Origin: Marisimplicoccus sp038110465 | GTDB taxonomy: Bacteria > Bacteroidota > Bacteroidia > Flavobacteriales > Flavobacteriaceae | NCBI GenBank assembly: GCA_038110465.1 | Contig: JAYNJU010000003.1 | Coordinates: forward strand, 34,906-98,905 | Direction: 5' to 3' | Length of the DNA stretch: 64,000 nucleotides | In this document: piece after piece, positions 17,814 to 26,926 of the stretch | How the letters are laid out: each line of letters starts with the position of its first letter | Numbering within the stretch: position 1 is the first letter of the stretch | Translations under genes and position numbers: made by a program | The notes under the pieces: model-generated | What the model saw: only the letters and a program-made list of their open reading frames with translations | Told to the model about the DNA's origin: nothing | Database searches by the model: none

Positions 17814-19058
17814 TTAAAGTCTCTTTGGAACTGAGTTTAAAACTAAAAAATTAAGAATTAAAGAGATTATAAAGTAAGCTATAAAACAATAAGAAAGGGT
17901 ATTGTTATATGAAAGAGAAATATTTTCTTGAAACCCAATAACTAGTATACCAATCAAGATTCTTATAAATTCAAAACTTATTGACCACTTAAATCCATCC
18001 ATTAAAGAAGAGAAGCTAAAAATTGTTGAAAAAATAAAAATCATAAATACCACCCTATCAATATTTGAGATATTAGAAAAAGTACTTAAAAAAGTGAATA
18101 CAATAAATGTTAAAAAGAAGAAATGAAATCCAGCAATAACTTTATGGGTTAAATTATATCTAGGTTTATATTTTTTTTGACTATAAACATTATCAACTTT
18201 AACTCTTGGCAATGTTATAGCAACATCATTTGGTCTCCATCCTGTTGGCATAAACCAAATTTTGAATTTATCTACAAAGTTTTTTGTATGATAAGCATCT
18301 TGAATTAAATACCATAAATGTTGAAAATTTATTAATACAGGGTTCCATGTTTGGACTGGTTTTAATGTACCATAAACACATGGTACATCATCAAGTTCTT
18401 CTTGAAATGTCCCAAAAGCTCTATCCCAAATACAAAATATTGCTGCAAGATTCTTATCAACATACTCTTTGTTAATTGCATGGTGAACTCTATGTTGAGA
18501 AGGAGTGACAAAAATATATTCTAAGAAACCTAACTTTCCAATATGTCTAGTATGATACCAGAATTGCCCAAATAAATGCAGAGGTGCTAGAATACTTATC
18601 ATCTTAGGTGGAACACCAATTATAGCTGCAGGTAATAAAAATAATACTCCTATTCCTAAATTATTAGTAATACTTTGTCTCAAAGCACATGCTAGATTAA
18701 ATTCTTCACTACTATGATGAATTACATGTTGATTCCAAAATATATTGACTGAATGCTTTAATCTGTGATGACAATAACTGGCAAAATCAATGCATACAAA
18801 TGCTATAAAATAATTTATAATTGTTTCTTCCAGAGTGAATTGTTTTAATCTTTCATAGAAAAATGGATAGGAAAAAATTAATATTCCTAGTCCCATAATG
18901 TCATAAAGTAAATTTGTAAAACCTGAGCTTAAACTAGATATTGTATCCATATAGGAATACTTTTGGTCTTTCTTTAAAATACCATAAAGAATTTCAGCCA
19001 AGATTAAAATCAAAAAAATTGGAATTGTGATAAGTAGAATACTAGCGTATGTTTCCAT
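17814..19058 (-). CDS. Sterol desaturase / fatty acid hydroxylase family membrane protein
   Basis: Integral membrane di-iron enzyme of the fatty acid hydroxylase superfamily, which oxygenates or desaturates lipid chains. 414 aa with membrane helices at the N-terminus (about 5-25, 45-65, 80-100) and a second helical block after residue 310. The His-box ligands are visible: HHRLKH near 97-102, HHSSEEFN near 113-120 and HRVHH near 189-193. The C-terminal extension with several helices is longer than in the minimal family. Substrate unknown. It stands alone, divergent from the VPS10-like gene at 19133. The fold assignment is firm, the substrate is not. Confidence 0.88.
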   Translation of the reverse strand: METYASILLITIPIFLILILAEILYGILKKDQKYSYMDTISSLSSGFTNLLYDIMGLGILIFSYPFFYERLKQFTLEETIINYFIAFVCIDFASYCHHRLKHSVNIFWNQHVIHHSSEEFNLACALRQSITNNLGIGVLFLLPAAIIGVPPKMISILAPLHLFGQFWYHTRHIGKLGFLEYIFVTPSQHRVHHAINKEYVDKNLAAIFCIWDRAFGTFQEELDDVPCVYGTLKPVQTWNPVLINFQHLWYLIQDAYHTKNFVDKFKIWFMPTGWRPNDVAITLPRVKVDNVYSQKKYKPRYNLTHKVIAGFHFFFLTFIVFTFLSTFSNISNIDRVVFMIFIFSTIFSFSSLMDGFKWSISFEFIRILIGILVIGFQENISLSYNNTLSYCFIAYFIISLILNFLVLNSVPKRL

Positions 19059-19132
19059 TTTACTATATTGAAATATCGATATATGAAAATTAAATAATTT
19101 ATTTTACATTGGATACATTAAAATTGTCAATT

Positions 19133-22100
19133 ATGTCTTTTAAAAAAAACCACAGAATCTTAACTATAATTTGTGCTTCTTTTTTAATATTTAGCTCAAG
19201 TAGTTTTTCACAAAAAAAATCAAAAAATAATGTTTCATTTGATCCAGTCCTTCATGAATCTATTGAATATAGAGAAATTGGCCCTTTTAGAGGAGGAAGA
19301 TCGGCTGCCGTAGCTGGAGTTTCTGGTGAACCAAATCTATTTTATTTTGGTGCAACTGGTGGTGGAGTTTGGAAGACTGAAAATGGAGGTGAAACATATG
19401 AAAATATATCTGATGGATTTTTCGGTGGTAGTATAGGTTCAATAGCAGTAGCTTCAGATGATCCAAATGTAATTTATGTAGGAGGAGGAGAAGTAACAAT
19501 TAGAGGTAATGTGTCTTCTGGTTATGGAATGTATAAAAGTGTTGATGCAGGAAAGACATGGAGTTTTTCTGGATTACCAAACTCTAGACATATTCCAAGA
19601 ATTGTGATTGACCCTAATGATAATGATGTTGTATATGCAGCTGTACTTGGAAACATATATAAGCCAACAACTGATAGAGGTGTTTATAAGTCTGAAGATG
19701 GAGGATTAAATTGGAAAAAAGTTCTTTATGCAAACGACCTATCTGGTGCTTTTGAATTAGTAATTGATCCTAACAATCCTAGAATACTTTATGCTTCAAC
19801 TTGGAGAGTTCAAAGAACTCCATATAGTTTAAGTAGTGGTGGTGAAGGATCTGATCTATGGAAAAGTATAGATAGCGGAGAAACTTGGAAAAAGATCAGT
19901 AAAAATAATGGATTCCCAACTGGAATACTTGGTGTTATTGGTGTTACTGTATCACCTGTTGACTCTCAAAGGGTTTGGGCTATAGTTGAGAATCAAGAAA
20001 AAGGAGGAGTTTATAGATCAGATGATGGTGGAGAAAACTGGATTTATACAAACTCTTCAAGATCATTAAGACAAAGAGCATGGTACTATTCAAAAATTTA
20101 TGCAGATACTCAAGATGTTGACGGGGTTTATGTAATGAACGTTTCATATCATTATTCCAATGATGGGGGGAGATCATTTAAATCTAATAATGCTCCACAT
20201 GGTGATCATCATGACCTATGGATTGCTCCTGAAGATAATACTAGAATGATTATTGCCGATGATGGTGGAGCTCAAGTTTCATATGATAAAGGAGAAACAT
20301 GGAGTACTTATTATAATCAGCCAACAGCTCAATATTATAGAGTAACTACTGATAATTCTTTTCCTTACAGAATATATGTTGCACAACAAGATAATTCTAC
20401 TCAAAGGGTCAGACACAGAAGTTTAGGTTATAATATAAGTGAGAATGATTGGGAAAGCACTGCAGGTGGTGAATCAGGTCATCTTGCAGTTGATCCTAAT
20501 AATAATGATATAGTTTATGGAGGTAGTTATCTTGGATTTTTAGAAAGACTCAACCATGAAAAAAATACTTCTAGAACAATTAATGTATGGCCTGTAACAA
20601 CTCTAGGTGAAGGAGCAGAATCAATGAAATATAGATTTAATTGGAATTTTCCAATTGCATTTAGTAAACATGATGGATCAAAATTATATACTTTTTCAAA
20701 TCATGTTCATTTATCTACAGATGAAGGACAAAGCTGGAAAACTATTAGCCCAGACTTAACAAGAAATGATAAGTCTAAACTTGTTTCCTCTGGAGGTCCT
20801 ATTACACAAGATAATACTGGAGTTGAATACTATGCAACTTTATTTGCAGTGGATGAGTCTCCAATTCAAGAAGGTCTTATGTGGGTTGGAAGCGATGATG
20901 GATTAATTCATTTGACAAAAGATGGAGGAGAAACCTGGGAAAATGTTACTCCAAGTAAAATACCAGAATGGATGATGATAAATAGTATAGACGCATCAGA
21001 ATTTGATACTGGAACTGCTTATGTAGCTGGTACAAGATATAAGCTAGGTGATTTTACTCCATATTTATATATGACTGAAGATTATGGAAAGAATTGGAAG
21101 CTAATTACAAATGGTATTGAGAATGAGCATTTCACCAGAGTAATAAGGTCTGATAAGGTTGATCAAAATATTTTATATGCTGGAACTGAAGCAGGTATGT
21201 ATATTTCTTATGATAAAGGTAACAGCTGGAATAAGTTTCAAAAAAATTTACCAATTGTACCTATTACAGACTTGACAATTAGAGATAATTCTTTAATTGT
21301 TGCAACCCAAGGTAGAAGTATTTGGATGATTGATGATTTAACTGTACTGCATCAATTACCAAACTCAGTTACAGAAGAAATTTTGTATAAGCCCAAAAAC
21401 TCTCATAGAATGGGAGGAGGTGGAGGAAGAAAATCTCTTACTGCTGGCACAAACCTACCAAATGGGGTTATAGTTCATTATTATATTCCTGATTTAAATG
21501 AAAATGATAATATCACTCTATCCTTTCACGAGGAAGACGGAACTTTAATTAAAGAATTTTCAAATAAAAGTAAATCAGACAATCTTAAAGTTAAAAAAGG
21601 AGGAAACTCTCATATATGGAATATGAAATACCCAGGAGCTGAAAGGCTTGATAATATGGTTTTATGGGGTGCCGACTTCTCTGGAGCTAAAGCTGTTCCT
21701 GGCAGTTATAAAGTAAAACTAACAGTAAATGACTCTGAATTAATTCAAGACTTTGAGATTATCAAAGATCCAACTTCTGAAGGAACAATTGAGGATATAA
21801 CAGCGCAATTTGAATTTGTTAATGAGATAAATGGTGTAGTTGATAAAGCTCATAAAGCAATTAAAGACATTAGAAAAATTAAAACACAACTCAATAAATT
21901 TCAATCTGATTTCTCTGACAATGAGTTGGCAAAAGATTTAATTAGTGATTCTAAATCAATTATTGAAACTATTGATAAAGTTGAAAATGAATTATATCAA
22001 ACAAAGAATCAAAGTAATCAAGATCCTTTAAATTATGGGATAAGACTAACTAATAATTTAGGTAATTTAAATTCTTCTTTTAGAAGTGGAGATTTTGGTC

Positions 22101-22252
22101 CAACAAATCAAGCAATAGAAATGAAGGATGAATTAATAGAGAAAGTAAATAATCAACTTGAAATCTTTAATGAAGTTTTAACCAAGGAAATTCCAAATTT
22201 TAATTCGAATTTTAAAAAGCTAGAGTTAGATTATTTAAAGGTGTCTATGTAG
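19133..22252 (+). CDS. Exported VPS10/sortilin-like beta-propeller protein (glycosyl hydrolase-annotated family)
   Basis: Start chosen at ATG 19133; a TTG 24 nt earlier would add eight residues before the signal peptide. 1039 aa: signal peptide (to about residue 27, ending SSFS-QKK), then a long region of repeated Asp-box/BNR-type blades such as SxDGGxTW variants (VWKTENGGETYENIS, YKSVDAGKTWSFSG, YRSDDGGENWIYTN, YDKGETWSTYY, TKDGGETWENV), forming one or two beta-propellers to about residue 710, and a C-terminal region with a fibronectin-like part and coiled coil. Such proteins are abundant in flavobacteria and often named sortilin or VPS10 domain proteins; the biochemical function is not established. 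A paralogue lies at 52327. No type IX sorting domain is obvious. Confidence 0.82.
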   Translation: MSFKKNHRILTIICASFLIFSSSSFSQKKSKNNVSFDPVLHESIEYREIGPFRGGRSAAVAGVSGEPNLFYFGATGGGVWKTENGGETYENISDGFFGGSIGSIAVASDDPNVIYVGGGEVTIRGNVSSGYGMYKSVDAGKTWSFSGLPNSRHIPRIVIDPNDNDVVYAAVLGNIYKPTTDRGVYKSEDGGLNWKKVLYANDLSGAFELVIDPNNPRILYASTWRVQRTPYSLSSGGEGSDLWKSIDSGETWKKISKNNGFPTGILGVIGVTVSPVDSQRVWAIVENQEKGGVYRSDDGGENWIYTNSSRSLRQRAWYYSKIYADTQDVDGVYVMNVSYHYSNDGGRSFKSNNAPHGDHHDLWIAPEDNTRMIIADDGGAQVSYDKGETWSTYYNQPTAQYYRVTTDNSFPYRIYVAQQDNSTQRVRHRSLGYNISENDWESTAGGESGHLAVDPNNNDIVYGGSYLGFLERLNHEKNTSRTINVWPVTTLGEGAESMKYRFNWNFPIAFSKHDGSKLYTFSNHVHLSTDEGQSWKTISPDLTRNDKSKLVSSGGPITQDNTGVEYYATLFAVDESPIQEGLMWVGSDDGLIHLTKDGGETWENVTPSKIPEWMMINSIDASEFDTGTAYVAGTRYKLGDFTPYLYMTEDYGKNWKLITNGIENEHFTRVIRSDKVDQNILYAGTEAGMYISYDKGNSWNKFQKNLPIVPITDLTIRDNSLIVATQGRSIWMIDDLTVLHQLPNSVTEEILYKPKNSHRMGGGGGRKSLTAGTNLPNGVIVHYYIPDLNENDNITLSFHEEDGTLIKEFSNKSKSDNLKVKKGGNSHIWNMKYPGAERLDNMVLWGADFSGAKAVPGSYKVKLTVNDSELIQDFEIIKDPTSEGTIEDITAQFEFVNEINGVVDKAHKAIKDIRKIKTQLNKFQSDFSDNELAKDLISDSKSIIETIDKVENELYQTKNQSNQDPLNYGIRLTNNLGNLNSSFRSGDFGPTNQAIEMKDELIEKVNNQLEIFNEVLTKEIPNFNSNFKKLELDYLKVSM

Positions 22253-22286
22253 GTAATTAAAAAGAAGTAAAAAGTTTAAGAAAATA

Positions 22287-25200
22287 ATGCCCAAAATCTC
22301 TTTTAAAAAAACCAATGATATCATTGGTTGGTTTATTTTTTTTGTAGCTCTAACAACTTATAGTTTAACTGTTGAACCAACGGCAAGCTATTGGGATGCG
22401 GGAGAGTATATCTCAACTTCAGCAAAGCTACAAATTGGACATCCACCTGGAGCTCCTTTCTATCAAATGATGGGAGCAATTTTTTCATTGTTTGCATCTA
22501 ATAATGAGTTGATTGCATTATCTGTTAACTTCTTGTCTGTTGTTTCTAGTGCTTTTGTTATATTATTTTTGTTTTGGTCTACTACTTTAATATTAAGTAA
22601 GATTTTTCATAAAGAAAAAATTCAAAATCAGTGGCTTATTTTTCTTAGTAGTTCTATTGGAGCATTAGCATTTACTTTTTCTGATAGTTTTTGGTTCAAT
22701 GCTGTTGAAGCTGAGGTTTATGCTCTTGCAATGCTTTTTCTTTCAGCAACATTTTGGGTAGGACTTAGATGGGAGAAGGATTTTGATAATCCAAGGGGAG
22801 ATAAATGGCTTCTTCTAATTTCTTTTTTAATTGGACTTTCTTTTGGAGTTCATTTTATGGCAATATTGTCTATACCTGCAATAGGTATGATTTATTTTTT
22901 CAAAAAGTATAAGAAGATTACTTTAAGAAACTTCTTATTTGCAAATATTATTTCACTGTCAATACTCCTGTTTATATTCAAATTATTACTTCCTAGTACT
23001 TTATCAATTTTTGGTCAATTAGAAGTGTTTTTTGTAAACTCCATAGGATTGCCGTTTAATTCTGGGACAATAATTGCAGCTTTATTGATGTTGATTCTTT
23101 TTTATAGAGGTTTAGCATATACAAACTCTAAAGGATTAGTTCAATATAATACGCTTATACTTTGTATTCTATTTGTATTTATAGGATTTTCTTCTTGGCT
23201 AATGATTCCTATAAGATCTAATGCTAATACTGTCATTAATGAAAATTCGCCATCTGATGCAAGGACTTTATTAGCATATTACCGACTTGAACAATACCCT
23301 AAAACTTATTTATTCTATGGTCCAATGTTTTCAGATGTATATGCACCTCAAGACCAAAATGAACCTTATGTTGATGGTAAGCCAAAATATGAGAGAGATT
23401 ATGATACTAAAAAATATAAGATTGTAAACTATTGGGAAAACTCAGAAATTAACTCCAATGCTAAACATAGAGGGTTAATCCCAAGACTTTGGAGTTCAGA
23501 TCATGCAGGAAATTACATGAATTTCACAAACCCCTTAAAGTTTGAAATACTTGATAGATATAAAAATGAGCAAATTATCGTTGAGAGTGTAAATGAGTTT
23601 AGAAACAGAGAACTTCAGGGAGAGGTTGACGGTGATGATTACAATGAATTTTTTAGATCGTTAGGTCCTTATTTAGAAATAAGTAAACCCTCTTTATTTG
23701 ATAATTTAAACTTTCTTTTTTCATATCAAATAAATTACATGTATTGGAGATACTTTATGTGGAACTTTGCTGGTAGACAAAACGATATTCAAGGAGATTA
23801 TTCAATTATTAATGGAAATTGGATTAGTGGTATTAAATTTTTAGATGAGATTAGAATTGGAAATCAAAGTGAAATTCATGAAGATCAAAAAAATAATAAA
23901 GCAAGAAACAGATATTATTTCCTCCCATTATTACTTGGAATTCTAGGGTTATTATTTTGTTATAAACATGATATAAAATCTTTTTGGACTTTACTATTAT
24001 TATTTTTATTTACGGGACTCGCTTTAAAATTTTATTTAAATGAAAGACCATTTGAGCCAAGAGAAAGAGATTATGCTTTAGTAGGTTCATTTTATGTTTT
24101 TTCTATTTGGATAGGAATGGGCTTTGCATATTTATCTATCTATTTTAATCTACATGAAAGAAAAATTTTAAATGGAATTTTATACTCACTCTGTTTAATA
24201 TCGATTCCTTTTTTAATGGCATATGAAAACTGGGATGATCATGATAGATCAAACAGATATACAGCACAATCACTAGCAAGGGCATACTTACAGTCAATCG
24301 ATGAGGATAAGGATGCTATGATTTTTACTATTGGTGATAATGATACATTTGCGCTTTGGTATGCTCAAGAAATTGAAGAGTTTAGAACTGATGTTAGGAC
24401 AATTAATACAAGCCTTTTAGCTACAGACTGGTATATTGACCAAATGAAAAGAAAAGCTTATGAAAGTAATCCTATACCCTCTCAAATGATACATGAAAAC
24501 TATGCCTTTGGAATAAGAGACTACATTAGATATGAAAATTTATTGGACTCTGTAAGATGGGATATAAATGACTTTATGGACTGGGTTGCTAGCGATAATC
24601 CAAGAACTAAATATAGAAATTTAATATCGCAGTCAGGGGGTGATGTAAACGATTATCCTGTGAATGCTTTGGAGACAGTATTTTACCCTACCAATAAAAT
24701 TAGAGTTAAAGTAAATAAAGAAAATGTAATTCAAAGTGGACTTGTTAAGGAAAAAGATAAAGATTTAATTGTTGATTATATAGATATAGATTTGCCTGAA
24801 TCTATTATAACTAAAAATCAAATCATGATGCTTGATATTCTAGCAAATAATGATTGGAAAAGACCTATATATTTTACAGGTGGAAGTTATACAGATTCTG
24901 AATATATATGGATGAAAGATTATTTACAATTAGACGGTCTTGTATATAAATTAGTTCCTATTAAAACACCAATTGATGATAATAATCCCTATGAAATGGG
25001 AAGAATTGATTCAAATTTAATGTATGATATTGTAAAAAATTGGTCTTGGGGTAATTCAGAAAGACCTGATATTTATCATGATCCCGAAACTAGAAAAAAT
25101 AGTATTTCTTTTAGAAGTAATTTATCTAGATTATCAAACAATTTAATTTTAGAAGGAGAGAATCAAAAAGCAGAAGAAATCATTGATTTAGCTTTTTCAA

Positions 25201-25799
25201 AAATGCCAATCGATTTTTATGAATACTATAGTTTATGGACACCATTTATAGAAGGGTATTATAAAATTGGAAAAAGAGATAAAGCAATAAATGCAGTAGA
25301 AAAGATTAGTTATAAATATTATGATAGACTTAATTACTTTTCTTCAATTGAGATTTTTAATCAGTACAGCTTAGCTGAAGAGATAATTTCTGATATAGAA
25401 AGGTATCGAAATTTAATAGAGACAATTGAAGAACTAGGAGAGAAAGAGATTTTGGCTGAGAAGATCAAAGATTTCATTAATGTTTCAGAAAAATTTAACT
25501 ACATATATGGAGAGTTTGATTATTACATGTCTTTAAATGATTTTCTTGTTACTTTAATTGAGCTTGGAGAATTTGAGTATGGAAAAGAAATTTTAGATAA
25601 AACTGAAGATTTATTGATCAGAAGAGTCTCTGTGTTTTCTAATCTGGATGAAGATGAACAGATTTTCTATATTGAAGGTATTACAACAGATATAAACAAC
25701 TACAGCAGATTAATAAATCAAATAGAAAAATTTGATCTTGAAACTTTTCAGAGTTATAAATCTAGTTTAGAGGAGTTGTTGAGTAAAATAGTTGAATAA
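22287..25799 (+). CDS. DUF2723 family membrane protein (GT-C/PMT-like glycosyltransferase)
   Basis: 1170 aa. The N-terminal half has about 12-14 membrane helices; the first luminal/periplasmic loop bears VEPTASYWDAGEYISTSAKL with the acidic pair (D and E near residues 38-41) expected of a GT-C catalytic loop, followed by GHPPGAPFY, the DUF2723 signature. A periplasmic segment with GDNDTFALWYAQE (near 680) is also conserved in this family. The C-terminal 300 residues are helical, TPR-like. Eukaryotic relatives (TMEM260) are O-mannosyltransferases; in Bacteroidota a role in protein O-glycosylation is plausible but inferred. It starts 34 nt after the VPS10-like gene, so the two may be co-transcribed. 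Confidence 0.85.
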   Translation: MPKISFKKTNDIIGWFIFFVALTTYSLTVEPTASYWDAGEYISTSAKLQIGHPPGAPFYQMMGAIFSLFASNNELIALSVNFLSVVSSAFVILFLFWSTTLILSKIFHKEKIQNQWLIFLSSSIGALAFTFSDSFWFNAVEAEVYALAMLFLSATFWVGLRWEKDFDNPRGDKWLLLISFLIGLSFGVHFMAILSIPAIGMIYFFKKYKKITLRNFLFANIISLSILLFIFKLLLPSTLSIFGQLEVFFVNSIGLPFNSGTIIAALLMLILFYRGLAYTNSKGLVQYNTLILCILFVFIGFSSWLMIPIRSNANTVINENSPSDARTLLAYYRLEQYPKTYLFYGPMFSDVYAPQDQNEPYVDGKPKYERDYDTKKYKIVNYWENSEINSNAKHRGLIPRLWSSDHAGNYMNFTNPLKFEILDRYKNEQIIVESVNEFRNRELQGEVDGDDYNEFFRSLGPYLEISKPSLFDNLNFLFSYQINYMYWRYFMWNFAGRQNDIQGDYSIINGNWISGIKFLDEIRIGNQSEIHEDQKNNKARNRYYFLPLLLGILGLLFCYKHDIKSFWTLLLLFLFTGLALKFYLNERPFEPRERDYALVGSFYVFSIWIGMGFAYLSIYFNLHERKILNGILYSLCLISIPFLMAYENWDDHDRSNRYTAQSLARAYLQSIDEDKDAMIFTIGDNDTFALWYAQEIEEFRTDVRTINTSLLATDWYIDQMKRKAYESNPIPSQMIHENYAFGIRDYIRYENLLDSVRWDINDFMDWVASDNPRTKYRNLISQSGGDVNDYPVNALETVFYPTNKIRVKVNKENVIQSGLVKEKDKDLIVDYIDIDLPESIITKNQIMMLDILANNDWKRPIYFTGGSYTDSEYIWMKDYLQLDGLVYKLVPIKTPIDDNNPYEMGRIDSNLMYDIVKNWSWGNSERPDIYHDPETRKNSISFRSNLSRLSNNLILEGENQKAEEIIDLAFSKMPIDFYEYYSLWTPFIEGYYKIGKRDKAINAVEKISYKYYDRLNYFSSIEIFNQYSLAEEIISDIERYRNLIETIEELGEKEILAEKIKDFINVSEKFNYIYGEFDYYMSLNDFLVTLIELGEFEYGKEILDKTEDLLIRRVSVFSNLDEDEQIFYIEGITTDINNYSRLINQIEKFDLETFQSYKSSLEELLSKIVE

Positions 25800-25810
25800 A
25801 AAATTAATTT

Positions 25811-26038
25811 ATGAAGATTAGATATAATATTTCAGATCAAATGTATACTCTTTTAAATGAAGCTATAAAATCAGATGCATCAAAAAAAGGATTTGGGGTT
25901 ATTCCTACTCAGCAACAATTTTTAAATGGTGTTATTTATTACTGGATAAGAAAAAATATTCCCGATTTATTAACTTCTTTTTCTGAAGTACCGGAGATAA
26001 AAGAACATCAATTATTGAAAAATAATAGATCTAATTAA
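25811..26038 (+). CDS. Small protein of unknown function (75 aa)
   Basis: 75 aa, no signal peptide or membrane segment. It begins 11 nt after the DUF2723 gene and is probably in the same transcript. The sequence reads as a small helical, slightly basic domain (ISDQMYTLLNEAIKSDASKK, then QQQFLNGVIYYWIRKNIPDLL), reminiscent of short ribbon-helix-helix-like or adaptor proteins, but I recognise no family. Its stop overlaps the convergent thioredoxin-like gene by 8 nt. Confidence 0.65.
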   Translation: MKIRYNISDQMYTLLNEAIKSDASKKGFGVIPTQQQFLNGVIYYWIRKNIPDLLTSFSEVPEIKEHQLLKNNRSN

Positions 26039-26330
26039 GTTGATCTTTCATTAAGCTTATTAGAGTATTAGCATCCTGATCTCCGCTCTGTCTCCAAACC
26101 ATTTCTCCAAATTTATAAATCATTAAAGTTGGTATGACTTTTACCCTTAATGCTTCCGAAAGCTTTATATTTTTTTCAGTATTTATTTTAATAACCTTAC
26201 CCTTATCTCCAAGTGCAGCAGCTACATCTTTTAAAACTGGGTGAAGAGATATAGACTGCTCATCAAACTCACTAAAGAAGACTAGTAAGAGAGGCTTTTT
26301 TTCATCTAATAATTCTCCAAATTTTGACAT
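26031..26330 (-). CDS. Thioredoxin-fold protein lacking the CXXC motif
   Basis: 99 aa cytoplasmic thioredoxin fold. The beta-strand LLLVFFSEFDEQS aligns with the position where thioredoxins have W-C-G-P-C, but no cysteine is present anywhere in the protein. The cis-proline motif VIPTLMIY near residues 64-71 and the C-terminal Gly-containing strand are retained. A redox reaction through a dithiol is therefore not possible; a binding or chaperone-like role is more likely. It is a single-gene unit convergent with the 75-aa gene. Confidence 0.85.
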   Translation of the reverse strand: MSKFGELLDEKKPLLLVFFSEFDEQSISLHPVLKDVAAALGDKGKVIKINTEKNIKLSEALRVKVIPTLMIYKFGEMVWRQSGDQDANTLISLMKDQLN

Positions 26331-26494
26331 GAGAATTGGTTTTACTGGCGAAATTATAAATTTTTTCTATTTAAAACCAAATATCACACCTTTATTGATA
26401 TTTGACTATAGAGACATTTTTATAACATAATGTTTACGTTAAATTAATATAAAATAGTTTTTTGCATTAGATATTTGTAAAAAATAAATATCAA

Positions 26495-26920
26495 ATGAAT
26501 AATTTTATAATTGTCTTTTGTTTTGTTTTTTTTTCTACAAATATATATTCTCAAAAAATTGGTTATGAGTTTCGTTCAAATGGAAAAGCATACATATCTA
26601 CTTCTTATGCTGGTTTTGAAGTAAGGCACAGAACTGATAAAGAGGAAAATAGATTTACGTATAGGTATAAAATATTAGATACTGAAAAGCTTACATTCAG
26701 TTTACCCTTACATTATAAAGTAGAAAAGGAAATAGCAACTTTTGAGCCTAGATTGAAATATCATATTAAAAAGTTTAGTTTATGGGCTCAAAAAGAATTT
26801 AATCTTGAAGAAAATATGAATGCAGCATTTGGTATAGATATACCCATAAATGATTTCACTTACAGAATTGGTTGGGATTCTTCAGATACAGTAAGATTTA
26901 GATTAGTCAAAAAATTTTAA
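26495..26920 (+). CDS. Predicted exported beta-strand-rich protein upstream of the phosphate permease
   Basis: 141 aa with a signal peptide (hydrophobic FIIVFCFVFFSTNIYS, cleavage before QKIGYE). The mature part alternates polar and aromatic residues (RFTYRYKILDTEKLTFSLPLH, YRIGWDSSDTVRFRLVKKF) and ends in phenylalanine, features of an outer-membrane beta-barrel or part of one; at about 120 mature residues it could form an 8-strand barrel. No family is recognised. It ends 6 nt before the PiT permease start, so the two are almost certainly co-transcribed. Confidence 0.7.
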   Translation: MNNFIIVFCFVFFSTNIYSQKIGYEFRSNGKAYISTSYAGFEVRHRTDKEENRFTYRYKILDTEKLTFSLPLHYKVEKEIATFEPRLKYHIKKFSLWAQKEFNLEENMNAAFGIDIPINDFTYRIGWDSSDTVRFRLVKKF

Positions 26921-26926
26921 TACAAT

